A stretch of DNA of 64,000 nt, from assembly GCF_023330665.1 (NCBI RefSeq), contig NZ_CP097127.1:558001-622000 (forward strand), in the 5' to 3' direction. Position 1 is the first letter of the stretch. Each line of letters starts with the position of its first letter. Of this stretch, positions 1-7,721 are shown piece by piece. The translations under genes were made by a program, and so were the position numbers. The notes beneath the pieces were generated by a model. It saw only the letters and a list, made by a program, of their open reading frames with translations. It did no database searches and was not told where the DNA came from. The stretch comes from Conexibacter sp. S30A1. GTDB lineage: Bacteria; Actinomycetota; Thermoleophilia; Solirubrobacterales; Solirubrobacteraceae.

Positions 1-1
1 T

Positions 2-100
2 CAGACCAACGTCACGCTGCCGCCGTGGCGGGCGCCGGAAGCGGAGCGGCTTAGGACAGGCGGCCACGTCAGAGGAGCCAGACGACGTGCGGGCCGCTAG
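2..100 (+). other. possible 3' tail of an upstream gene
   Basis: Reading from base 2, one frame stays open until a TAG at 98-100 and contains the string VTLPPWRAPEAERLRTGG. It could be the C-terminal end of a gene that starts before the window. No family is recognisable, and GC-rich DNA often stays open by chance over such a length. Confidence 0.25.
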
Positions 101-103
101 GCT
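98..103 (+). promoter_or_regulatory. TAGGCT -10-like element of trpS
   Basis: A TANNNT hexamer ends 8 nt before the trpS GTG, the spacing expected if transcription starts at or next to the start codon. The same arrangement recurs through the window. Confidence 0.45.
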
Positions 104-111
104 GCGTCGCC

Positions 112-1098
112 GTGCGCATTTTCTCCGGCATCCAGCCCACGGGCCGCAAGCACCTGGGCAACTACATCGGCGCGGTCGAACAGTACGTGGCCGGTCAGCA
201 GCGCGGCGACGGCATCTACTGCATCGTCGATCTGCACGCGATAACGGTGCCCTACGACCCGGCGCAACTGCGCCGCGACGTCTACGACCTGGCCGCCGTG
301 CTGCTCGCCGCCGGCATCGAGCCGCAGCGCTCGATCCTCCTGCGCCAGAGCGACGTGGCCGAGCACACCGAGCTGCAGTGGCTGCTGATGAGCTCCACCG
401 CCTACGGCGAGCTCACGCGCATGACGCAGTTCAAGGACAAGTCCGCCCAGCACGAGTTCATCTCCGCCGGGCTCTTCGGCTACCCGGTGCTGATGGCCGC
501 GGACATCCTGCTCTACCGGACAGATCAGGTGCCGGTGGGTGACGACCAGCGCCAGCACGTGGAGCTCACGCGCGACGTGGCCCAGCGCTTCAACGCCCGC
601 TTCGGCGAGGTTCTGGTGATCCCCGAGGGCTACTACCCGCCGGTCGGCGCACGGATCATGGATCTCCAGAACCCAGAGCGCAAGATGTCGACGACTGGCG
701 GCAGCCCGCAGGGCACCGTCTACGTAACCGACGAGCCCGACGTGATCATCAAGAAGTTCCGCACGGCCGTGACCGACTCCGGTCGCGAGATCCGCCACCA
801 TCGCGACAAGCCCGGGGTCAGCAACCTGCTCGAGATCCTGGCCGCCGTGCGTTCAAGCTCTGTTCAGGAGCTGGAACGCGAGTTCGATGGGGTTGGCTAC
901 GGTGACTTCAAGCTCGCCGTGGGCGAGGCTGTGGCGGGCTACCTGGCGCCGGTGCGCGAGCGCTACGCGCAACTGCGGGCAGACGAGCCCGCGCTCGAGC
1001 GGGAGCTCGAGCGCGGGGCGCAGCGTGCCCGGGGGATCGCGTCCGAGACGATGCGCGCGGTGCGCGAGGCGATGGGAGTCGGCCGCAGGGCAGGATAA
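112..1098 (+). CDS. trpS: tryptophanyl-tRNA synthetase
   Basis: This cytoplasmic class I aminoacyl-tRNA synthetase charges tRNA-Trp with tryptophan using ATP. The protein has 328 residues, the usual TrpRS size. It opens with MRIFSGIQPTGRKHLGNY, which holds the HIGH-type motif (here PTGRKHLGN). The second signature is KMSTT near residue 191, a variant of KMSKS. The LMAADILLY segment is also typical of TrpRS. The GTG at 112 is chosen because IFSGIQPTG is the usual N-terminus and a -10-like TAGGCT lies 8 nt upstream. The gene is followed after 11 bp by scpA, so co-transcription is likely. Confidence 0.95.
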   Translation: MRIFSGIQPTGRKHLGNYIGAVEQYVAGQQRGDGIYCIVDLHAITVPYDPAQLRRDVYDLAAVLLAAGIEPQRSILLRQSDVAEHTELQWLLMSSTAYGELTRMTQFKDKSAQHEFISAGLFGYPVLMAADILLYRTDQVPVGDDQRQHVELTRDVAQRFNARFGEVLVIPEGYYPPVGARIMDLQNPERKMSTTGGSPQGTVYVTDEPDVIIKKFRTAVTDSGREIRHHRDKPGVSNLLEILAAVRSSSVQELEREFDGVGYGDFKLAVGEAVAGYLAPVRERYAQLRADEPALERELERGAQRARGIASETMRAVREAMGVGRRAG

Positions 1099-1109
1099 GC
1101 TCGCAGTCT

Positions 1110-1895
1110 GTGAGCCAGAAGCCCGCCATCCGCAGGTCGCTGCGGCTCGTCGACCTCGAGCTCGATCTGGAGATCTTCAACGGCCCCTTCGACCTGCTGC
1201 TGACGCTGATCCTGCGCGAGGAGGTCGACCTGCTCGAGGTCGACCTGGCCGACATCGTGATCTCCTACATCGACCACCTCGAGGCGCGTGGCGAGCTCGA
1301 CCTCGAGGCCGCCACCGAGTTCCTGGTGCTGATCGCGGCGCTGCTTGAGCTGAAATCGCGGCTGATGCTGCCTGGGGAGGAACTGGAGGAGCTGGAGCTC
1401 GATCCCGGCCAGGCCGCCACCGAACTGGTCGAGCGGTTGCTTGACGCGCACCGCTACCGTGGTGCCGGTGCGCAGCTGGCCGACGACCTGCGTGCCCAGG
1501 CAGGGTATCGCTTCCGCTCTGCCCCGCTGCCTGAGAGCCTGCGCCGCGCCGCGCTCAGCGACGCCACCGCGAGCTACGAGCCGGCGTTGCTGGCGGCAGC
1601 GATCGGCCGCCTGCTCGAGCTGCCGCCCGAGGTTGACGTCCGCCACATCTCAGTCCCGAAGGTCACGGTGGCCGATCGCCTCGTGCACCTGCGAAGGCTG
1701 CTGCGCCGCGGCGCCTTCGACTTCGAGGAGGCGGTCACCGGTGCCGACCGGGTCACGGTCGCGGTGACGATCTACTCGCTGCTGGAGCTCTACAAGCAGG
1801 GCGAGCTGACCTGGGCCCAGTCAGAGCCGTTTGGCCCGATCGAGGTGCGGCCGGCCGCGGACGGCCACACGAAGCTCGGATCGGCGGCGGCATGA
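1110..1895 (+). CDS. scpA: segregation and condensation protein A
   Basis: ScpA is the kleisin subunit that bridges the Smc heads with ScpB in chromosome condensation. The 261-residue product contains the ScpA signature FNGPFDLLLTLI near residue 22, followed by ILREEVDLLEVDLADI. The middle is rich in Leu and Glu, and the C-terminal third (about residues 180-245) has the winged-helix pattern that contacts an Smc head. The GTG start at 1110 follows trpS by 11 bp. The stop overlaps the scpB start by 4 bp (ATGA), so the two are translationally coupled. The smc gene itself lies 37 kb downstream in the same window. Confidence 0.93.
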   Translation: MSQKPAIRRSLRLVDLELDLEIFNGPFDLLLTLILREEVDLLEVDLADIVISYIDHLEARGELDLEAATEFLVLIAALLELKSRLMLPGEELEELELDPGQAATELVERLLDAHRYRGAGAQLADDLRAQAGYRFRSAPLPESLRRAALSDATASYEPALLAAAIGRLLELPPEVDVRHISVPKVTVADRLVHLRRLLRRGAFDFEEAVTGADRVTVAVTIYSLLELYKQGELTWAQSEPFGPIEVRPAADGHTKLGSAAA

Positions 1896-2467
1896 GCATA
1901 ACCATGAGCGCCAAGATCGAGGCGCTGCTCTTCCTCTCACCGGATCCGCTCACCGTCGACGCCCTCGCCGCCGCCACCGAAGCCGACGTCCAGGACGTGC
2001 GTGCCGCGATCGATGAGCTTGTCCAAAGCTACGCGCGGGAAGGTCGCGGGCTCGTGCTGCGGGAGCTGGCGGGCGGCTTCTCGCTCTCGTCGCATCCGGA
2101 GGCTGAGGAGGCCGCGCGGCAGCTGTTTGCGCGCCCCAGAACGCCCGCGCTGACGGCGGCGCAGGCTGAGACGCTTGCGATCATCGCCTACCTGCAGCCG
2201 GTCTCACGGCCGGAGATCGCCAGGATCCGTGGCGTCAACGCCGAGTCCGCGGCGGCGACGCTGCTCGAACGTGGACTCATCGAAGAGTCGGGGCGCTCCC
2301 AGTTCGGGGCGGTCCTGTACCGCACGACCGACCTGTTCCTGCGTCTGTTCGGACTGCGCGGCATCGACGAGCTGCCGCCGATCAGCGCCTTTCAGGCGCC
2401 ACCGGAGCTCGAGGCCGAGCTGCGCGAGCGGTTGCTGCGCGCCGGCGAGGCGCGCGCCGGCGTCTGA
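1892..2467 (+). CDS. scpB: segregation and condensation protein B
   Basis: ScpB is the second non-SMC condensin subunit, a dimer of tandem winged-helix domains that binds ScpA. The 191-residue product starts MSITMSAKIEALLFLSPDPLT, a typical ScpB opening. It contains the conserved stretch ALTAAQAETLAIIAYLQPVS and ends with the second helix-turn-helix (VLYRTTDLFLRLFGLRG). A second in-frame ATG 12 nt downstream (MSAKIEA) is an alternative start. The gene overlaps scpA by 4 bp. Confidence 0.94.
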   Translation: MSITMSAKIEALLFLSPDPLTVDALAAATEADVQDVRAAIDELVQSYAREGRGLVLRELAGGFSLSSHPEAEEAARQLFARPRTPALTAAQAETLAIIAYLQPVSRPEIARIRGVNAESAAATLLERGLIEESGRSQFGAVLYRTTDLFLRLFGLRGIDELPPISAFQAPPELEAELRERLLRAGEARAGV

Positions 2468-2500
2468 GCGGGTGTGGGCTCCGCTGACAGCCGGTGCGCA

Positions 2501-2520
2501 CCGTGGCTAGGCAGCCACGG
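2501..2520. terminator. bidirectional hairpin between scpB and rlmN
   Basis: CCGTGGCT (2501-2508) and AGCCACGG (2513-2520) form a perfect 8-bp stem with a 4-nt loop. The hairpin lies between the convergent scpB and rlmN and contains the rlmN stop codon in its loop region. No T-tract follows on either side. Confidence 0.6.
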
Positions 2521-3496
2521 CTCCGGCTGCAAGCTGTCCGCAGGCGGCGGCGATCTCGCGTCCGCGGGTGAGCCGTACGGTCGCGCTCAGCCCAAGGCGC
2601 TCGAGCTCGGCGGCGAACGCCGCGATCGCGCCCGGGGCCGATCCCTGAAGGCCGGTCCCGGTCGGGTTATACGGGATCAGGTTGACCTTGAAGATCGTGG
2701 GGTCGAGGATCGCCGCCAGCTCGCGCGCCTGGCCGACTGAGTCGTTGACGCCCGCAAGCATCACGTACTCGACGAACACGCGCCGGCGCTTGCGTGCGTA
2801 GAAGCGTTCGCAGGCTGCGAGCACGTCGGGCAGCGGATAGCGGTCGTTGACCGGCATCAGCGTCGAGCGCAGCTCCGCGCTGGCAGCGTGCAGCGACAGC
2901 GCCAGCCGCAGCGGCAGCGGCTGCGCGGCGAGCCGGTCGATCCCGGGGATCCAGCCGACGGTCGAGATCGCCGTATGGCGGCTGCTGATGCCGAGGTCCG
3001 GCAGCCGCTGGCAGGCGGCGAGCACGGCGTCGAGGTTCATCAGCGGCTCGCCCATCCCCATGAAAACGCAGTGGTCAACCGGCGTCAGGCGCCGGAAGTA
3101 AAGCGCCTGGTCGAGGATCTCCCAGGCGCTCAGGTTGCGGCCGAAGCGCATCTGGCCGGTCGCACAGAACGTGCAGGTGAGCGGGCACCCTGACTGGGAG
3201 GAGAGGCACAGCGAGTGGCGGCCGTCGCGGTAGCGCATCAGCACCGCCTCAAGTGGCCGCCCGTCGGCGGTGCGCATCAGCACCTTGACGGTGCCGTCGG
3301 CGGCCCGCGCCTCACTCTGCACGGTGAGTGTCGAGAAGGGCACCGCCGCTGTCAATGCACCGCGCAGCGCCTGCGGAAGGTTGGTCATCTCCTGGTAGGA
3401 ATCGGCGCCGGCGGCGGTCCACTGCCACACCTGGCGCAGACGGTAGGCGGGTTCGCCGAGTTCGGTGAGCGTGCGCTCCAGCAGATCCAGATCCAC
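2507..3496 (-). CDS. rlmN: dual-specificity 23S rRNA/tRNA adenine-C2 methyltransferase RlmN
   Basis: RlmN is a radical-SAM enzyme that methylates C2 of A2503 in 23S rRNA (and A37 of some tRNAs). The 329-residue protein shows the cluster motif CTFCATGQ, preceded by SSQSGCPLTC, giving the CxxxCxxC needed for the 4Fe-4S cluster. FMGMGEPL and HTAISTVGWIPGI are also diagnostic of the family, and a late Cys (IAAACGQL) matches the methyl-carrying cysteine. The start is a GTG at 3496, only 21 bp from the divergent rluB start, so both promoters must overlap the opposite coding region. Confidence 0.94.
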   Translation of the reverse strand: MDLDLLERTLTELGEPAYRLRQVWQWTAAGADSYQEMTNLPQALRGALTAAVPFSTLTVQSEARAADGTVKVLMRTADGRPLEAVLMRYRDGRHSLCLSSQSGCPLTCTFCATGQMRFGRNLSAWEILDQALYFRRLTPVDHCVFMGMGEPLMNLDAVLAACQRLPDLGISSRHTAISTVGWIPGIDRLAAQPLPLRLALSLHAASAELRSTLMPVNDRYPLPDVLAACERFYARKRRRVFVEYVMLAGVNDSVGQARELAAILDPTIFKVNLIPYNPTGTGLQGSAPGAIAAFAAELERLGLSATVRLTRGREIAAACGQLAAGAVAA

Positions 3497-3502
3497 GACG
3501 GC

Positions 3503-3508
3503 TATGGT
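3503..3508 (+). promoter_or_regulatory. TATGGT -10-like element of rluB
   Basis: The hexamer ends 9 nt before the rluB ATG, inside the 21-bp gap between the divergent rlmN and rluB start codons. Confidence 0.4.
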
Positions 3509-3517
3509 GACAGGCCG

Positions 3518-4312
3518 ATGCGACTGGCCAAGTACCTCGCCGGCTGTGGCGTTGCCTCACGCCGCGCCTCTGAGGAGCTCGTGCGCTCCGGCGCGGTCAC
3601 CGTGGACGGCGAGTGCGTCACCGACCCGGCGCGCGATGTCGCCGACGGGATGCTGATCGAGGTGCATGGACGCGCCGTCACCCCGGTGGCAGCCACCGTG
3701 GTCTACGCGGTCAACAAGCCCGCCGGCGTGGTCTCGACCGCGCGCGATCCGCAGGGACGTCCGACCGTGGTTGCGCTCGTCAAAGACCGGCGACGCCTGT
3801 ACCCGGTCGGCCGCCTTGACGCCGATACCACGGGGCTGATCCTGCTGACCGATGACGGTGCGCTCGCGCACCGCCTGACGCATCCCCGCTTCGGGGTTGA
3901 GAAGACCTACCGGGTGCGTGTGCAGAACGGGCCGGTGGGGGGACGGGCGCTGGCGTTGCTGCGCGACGGTGTGCAGTTGGAGGACGGCAGGACAGCGCCC
4001 GCACGGGTGCGCCGTGTGAGCCCAGGAACGCTCGAGCTCACGATCCACGAGGGACGCAAGCGTCAGGTCAAGCGCATGTGTGAGGCGGTCGGTCACCCGG
4101 TGCTGGCGCTCGAGCGCGTGCGCCTCGGGCCGCTTGTGCTCGGCGATCTGGCGCTGGGCGGATACCGGCAGCTGACCAGCGCCGAGGTGAGCCTGCTCAG
4201 GGCCGCTGGATCAACACCCCGTACAGCGGTGAGCCCGCCCGGCGCAGCGCCCGCAGGATCTGGCCCTGGTAGACGCGCCGTGGACGGGCGGAGACGAGCC
4301 GCAGGATCGTGA
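3518..4312 (+). CDS. pseudouridine synthase, RluB/RsuA family
   Basis: This enzyme isomerises a uridine of rRNA to pseudouridine. An S4 RNA-binding domain starts at the ATG (MRLAKYLAGCGVASRRASEEL). The catalytic domain contains VNKPAGVVSTARDP and the active-site signature VGRLDADTTGLILLTDDG with the catalytic Asp. GRKRQVKRM is the usual C-terminal motif. The family normally ends shortly after the segment LTSAEVSLLR. Here about 35 more Pro/Gly/Arg-rich residues follow, and this tail overlaps the 3' end of the convergent glycosyltransferase by 116 bp. The tail is therefore suspect. The scpB-rlu association is common in bacteria. Confidence 0.9.
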   Translation: MRLAKYLAGCGVASRRASEELVRSGAVTVDGECVTDPARDVADGMLIEVHGRAVTPVAATVVYAVNKPAGVVSTARDPQGRPTVVALVKDRRRLYPVGRLDADTTGLILLTDDGALAHRLTHPRFGVEKTYRVRVQNGPVGGRALALLRDGVQLEDGRTAPARVRRVSPGTLELTIHEGRKRQVKRMCEAVGHPVLALERVRLGPLVLGDLALGGYRQLTSAEVSLLRAAGSTPRTAVSPPGAAPAGSGPGRRAVDGRRRAAGS

Positions 4313-5732
4313 ACTGCCGCACGTGCGTGCGGGACACGGCCCGGAAGCCGGGGATGTCGTAATGGCGAGCGAGCCGTGAGGGCTCGAGGTTGCAGCCCGC
4401 TCCCCACCAGCACAGCCAGTGCTCGCCCGAGCCCGGCGGTGCGCTGTTGGCGACGATCTCGATCTCCGTGACCCGTCGTGGCTTGCCGCGACGCAGGTCG
4501 CGGGTGTTGGGCATGTAGACGGCGGTCAGCGACTCGAGCCAGACGTTGCGCTGAAAGATCACAAGGCGCGTGGCGCCGGCCGGCTGGCGCGCGCTCGGCC
4601 AGGGGCCGAGCGCGCGCACCACGGCCGGCCAGTCGGGCCGCTGCAGGGTCGGGTCGGCGGCGACGCTGACGGCCGCGGCAAGGCCGATCGCGCACAGCGT
4701 CCCGGCCAGCAACAGACCGGCGCGGCCCGCCCTGGGCAGGCTCAGGCAGGCGCCCAGCGCAACCGCCAGCGGCAGCCACAGCGCCAGCAGGTTGCGGGTG
4801 ATCACAGTGTCGGTCCCGGCGGCGTCGATCGCCATCACCAGCGCGAAGCCGGCGAGCGCCAGCGCTGCCGGAACGAGCGCTCGCCGCTGGGTGCGCTGCC
4901 CATACCTGGCCAGCAGCGCCAGCGCGACCAGGCAGACAGCGAGCCCGCAGAGGGCCAGCGCCGTGTACGCGTAGGAGCCGGTGCCGAGCAGGAACTGCGG
5001 CAGGATCTGGCCCAGGCGGGCGCCGAGCGGCGCCTTGCGAATCCAGGCGGCGTTGTGCTCGCTCGTCTGCTTGATCAGCAGCGGCAGGAGCGCACCGCCG
5101 CAGGCGGCGACGAACGCGAGTGCAACCCAGGTGACCAGACGACGACGGTGCACGACGGCCAGCCACACAGCCTCGGGAACCACCAGCAGCGCCGCCTCAT
5201 AGTGGCTGGCCAGCGCCAGCGCGCTGGCCAGCGCCCAGGCAGCCAGCGTGCGCCGGTCGGGCCGCTCGCGCGCGTGCGCGAACGCGAGCAGGCTGAGCGC
5301 GGATGTGAGCGCCAAGAGCTCGTAGGCCCGTGCCTCCTGCGAGTACCAGATCAGCAGCGGATTGCACGCGGTCAGCGCCGCCACCACCAGGCCGGCACGC
5401 CGGCTGGCCAGCAGCCGCTCCGCCGCCAGGTAGGCGACCGGCACCAGCGCGACCCCGAACAGCGCCGAGAGCGACCGGATCGCCACGGCACCGTGCCCGA
5501 AGGCACGCGTCCAGATCCAGGCCGCAACGTAGTAGACGTAGGGGGTCGACTCGGTCTTCGGGATCGTGGCGAGCATCCGCCCGAGCGGCAGCTTGACGAG
5601 CATCACCGTGTATGCCTCGTCGAACCAAAGGCCCTGATGGCCGATCCCGTAGAAGCGGATCGCGGCGGCAAACGCCGTCATCCCAACCACGGCGGCAAGC
5701 ACCGGACGGTGGGCGTGAAGCTTGCTCAGCAC
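4197..5732 (-). CDS. GT-C type integral membrane glycosyltransferase, paralogue 1
   Basis: The 511-residue, strongly hydrophobic protein resembles the PMT/ArnT-like (GT39/GT83) superfamily, which transfers sugars from polyprenyl-phosphate donors outside the membrane. The first membrane segment is followed by GHQGLWFDEAYT, holding the Asp-Glu of the first extracytoplasmic loop that is catalytic in GT-C enzymes. About ten further hydrophobic segments follow. The soluble C-terminal third contains a WLCWWGAGC motif shared with the next gene. Donor and acceptor are unknown. Its 3' end overlaps rluB by 116 bp. It lies 27 bp after its paralogue in the same orientation. Confidence 0.8.
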   Translation of the reverse strand: MLSKLHAHRPVLAAVVGMTAFAAAIRFYGIGHQGLWFDEAYTVMLVKLPLGRMLATIPKTESTPYVYYVAAWIWTRAFGHGAVAIRSLSALFGVALVPVAYLAAERLLASRRAGLVVAALTACNPLLIWYSQEARAYELLALTSALSLLAFAHARERPDRRTLAAWALASALALASHYEAALLVVPEAVWLAVVHRRRLVTWVALAFVAACGGALLPLLIKQTSEHNAAWIRKAPLGARLGQILPQFLLGTGSYAYTALALCGLAVCLVALALLARYGQRTQRRALVPAALALAGFALVMAIDAAGTDTVITRNLLALWLPLAVALGACLSLPRAGRAGLLLAGTLCAIGLAAAVSVAADPTLQRPDWPAVVRALGPWPSARQPAGATRLVIFQRNVWLESLTAVYMPNTRDLRRGKPRRVTEIEIVANSAPPGSGEHWLCWWGAGCNLEPSRLARHYDIPGFRAVSRTHVRQFTILRLVSARPRRVYQGQILRALRRAGSPLYGVLIQRP

Positions 5733-5759
5733 ACCGCTCAGGGTGCCAGAGCCGCGCGC

Positions 5760-7289
5760 TCAGGCCTGTTGGACGAGCATCGCGTCGTGCAGCTGGGCAT
5801 GGGTGGGCACGTAGAGCCTGCCGTCCGGGGCACGGCGTCTGACCGGTACGGCGACCTGGCGCAGGCGCACCGTCATGGGCCGCTTCGCGCGCAGCTCGAG
5901 GATCCCGAAGTTGTGCACGCGGCGGCGCGCGACCACGTGAAAGCCGGGGGTCTTGTAGTGGCGGTCAAGCCGTGAGGGGACCAGGTTGCACTCCGAGCCC
6001 CACCAGCAGAAGCCCCCGAGGCCGCTGTGCGGCAGTGCGGCAACGACGTCGATCTCCGTGATCCGCCGCAGGGTGCTCTGCTTGGCGTAGCGCAGGTCGG
6101 GCAGGTACAGGTCAAGCGGCAGAATCCCCGGGTTGTACTGCACGACGATTATGCGCCCGTCGCGCCGGCTCTGGCCGGCTGCCGGCCAGCGCCCGAAAGC
6201 GGCGGCGACCAGCGCCCAGTTGGGCCGCTGGAAGGCGTAGGTGGTGTCCACGCTGAGCACCGCCGTGACTCCGATCGCGCACAGCAGCGCGGTCGCGCCG
6301 AGGCCCAGCAGGCGCCGGCGGGCGGCGCCCAGACCGGCCGCCAGGAAGATCGCAGCCGGCAGCAGGAGTGGCAGCAGGTTGCGCCCCAGGAACGTGTTGT
6401 AGCCGGGACCGGCGGCGATCAGGAATCCGGCCAGCGCCAGGCCGCCGGCCAAAAACGCGCCGCGCCGCTCGCGTCCGCGGGCCTCGCGCACCACCAGCAC
6501 GGAGGCCAGCGCGACGGTCGCGAGTGCGAGCAGCTCAAGCAGCGTGTGCAGGTGTGTCTGGGGACCGAGCAGGAACAGCCCCGGCACCTGTCGCAGGCGC
6601 AGCAGGTAGGAGGAGTTGGCGATCCAGCTGTTGTTGCCGGTGCGGTTCTGGGTCAGGGCCAGCGGCAGCAGGGCAAAGCCGGTTGCAGCCACCGCAGCCA
6701 GCGCCCCGTAGACAGCGCGCGCGCGCCGGTGACGGTAGAGCAGCCAGACCGCCTCCGGCACGACGGCGATCACCGCGTAATAGTGGGTCACCAGCGCCAC
6801 CGCGCAGGCGAGCGCCCACAGCGCCATCAACTTCGGCCGCGGATCCTCGAGCGCGTAGGCGAAGGCCCAGAGCGTGAGCGCGCAGGTCAGCACCATCAGC
6901 TCGTAGGCGCGCGTCTCCTGCGAGTACCAGATCAGCAGCGGGTTACAGGCCACCAGCGCGGTCAGGATGAGCGCCGCCCGGCGGCTCTCAAGCAGCTTGC
7001 GGGTGGCCGCGTAGGCCACCGGGATGGTGAGCGTCCCGAACAGCGCCGAAAGCGACTTCAGGGCGGCCGGGCTGAACCCGAAGATCCGCGCCCACGCCCA
7101 GGTGATCAGGTAGTAGAGCGGCGGCGTTGACTCGAGCTGCGGAATCAGCCCCAGCATCGTGCCTGAGCCATGCTTGACCAGGAACACGGTGTAGGACTCG
7201 TCGTACCAGAAGCCCTGGTGGCCGATATAGAAGAAGCGCAGGAACGCGCCGAGCGCTGTCAGCAGCACAACTGGCACGCGCGGCAGCAT
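5760..7289 (-). CDS. GT-C type integral membrane glycosyltransferase, paralogue 2
   Basis: This is a second member of the same family, colinear with the downstream gene. It begins MLPRVPVVLLTALGAFLRFF, then GHQGFWYDESYT with the catalytic-type Asp-Glu, ACNPLLIWYSQETRAYEL, and a C-terminal GFCWWGSECNL. The pair looks like a tandem duplication that has since diverged. The start at 7289 is chosen because the signal-anchor helix begins there; an Arg-rich in-frame extension to 7445 would overlap the divergent chorismate mutase gene. The sugar and acceptor cannot be told from sequence; lipid or cell-wall glycan glycosylation is likely. Confidence 0.8.
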   Translation of the reverse strand: MLPRVPVVLLTALGAFLRFFYIGHQGFWYDESYTVFLVKHGSGTMLGLIPQLESTPPLYYLITWAWARIFGFSPAALKSLSALFGTLTIPVAYAATRKLLESRRAALILTALVACNPLLIWYSQETRAYELMVLTCALTLWAFAYALEDPRPKLMALWALACAVALVTHYYAVIAVVPEAVWLLYRHRRARAVYGALAAVAATGFALLPLALTQNRTGNNSWIANSSYLLRLRQVPGLFLLGPQTHLHTLLELLALATVALASVLVVREARGRERRGAFLAGGLALAGFLIAAGPGYNTFLGRNLLPLLLPAAIFLAAGLGAARRRLLGLGATALLCAIGVTAVLSVDTTYAFQRPNWALVAAAFGRWPAAGQSRRDGRIIVVQYNPGILPLDLYLPDLRYAKQSTLRRITEIDVVAALPHSGLGGFCWWGSECNLVPSRLDRHYKTPGFHVVARRRVHNFGILELRAKRPMTVRLRQVAVPVRRRAPDGRLYVPTHAQLHDAMLVQQA

Positions 7290-7342
7290 GTCAGCTTTCG
7301 ATAAAGGCCGGGCAACGGCGTGTCTGCCACAATGCGCCGCCA

Positions 7343-7711
7343 ATGCAACGACTTTTCGCGCTGCGCGGCGCAAACAGCGTGGCTCGCAACGATGCCGCCG
7401 CGATCCTCGACGCCACCGATGAGCTGATGCGCGAGATGATCGCACGCAACGGGCTTGAGCCGGAGGCGATGGTCAGCTGCATCTTCACCCTGACAGCGGA
7501 CCTGGACGCGGAGTTTCCGGCCGTGGCGGCCCGCCAGCTTGGCCTGAGCCGTGTGCCGCTGTTGTGCACGCGCGAGGTGCCGGTGCCGGGCTCGCTGCCG
7601 CGTGTCGTGCGTACGCTGCTGCACTACTACGCCGAGGAGGATCACGTGCCGTCGCACGTCTACCTGAACGCGGCGCGCGTGCTGCGCTCGGACCTGGACT
7701 CGGCCCAGTAG
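7343..7711 (+). CDS. aroH: chorismate mutase, AroH class
   Basis: Monofunctional chorismate mutase converts chorismate to prephenate, the first step to Phe and Tyr. The 122-residue protein aligns well with the Bacillus AroH fold. FALRGANSVARND carries the N-terminal active-site Arg, AARQLG the second Arg, CTREVPV the Cys-x-x-Glu, VVRTLL the third Arg, and HVYL the Tyr. AroH-type mutases are rarer than the helical AroQ class. The gene is divergent from the glycosyltransferases and begins the aromatic cluster, 10 bp before the aminotransferase. Confidence 0.9.
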   Translation: MQRLFALRGANSVARNDAAAILDATDELMREMIARNGLEPEAMVSCIFTLTADLDAEFPAVAARQLGLSRVPLLCTREVPVPGSLPRVVRTLLHYYAEEDHVPSHVYLNAARVLRSDLDSAQ

Positions 7712-7714
7712 TCT
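7709..7714 (+). promoter_or_regulatory. TAGTCT -10-like element before the aminotransferase gene
   Basis: The hexamer begins at the aroH stop codon (TAG, 7709-7711) and ends 7 nt before the next ATG. It could be an internal leaderless promoter. Confidence 0.3.
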
Positions 7715-7721
7715 CGAGTCG

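Noticed and set aside
4419-5975. long open frame (about 518 codons) antisense to the glycosyltransferase genes
   Set aside because: It is Gln/Arg/Gly-rich low-complexity translation typical of the antisense frame of GC-rich genes, with no family motif.
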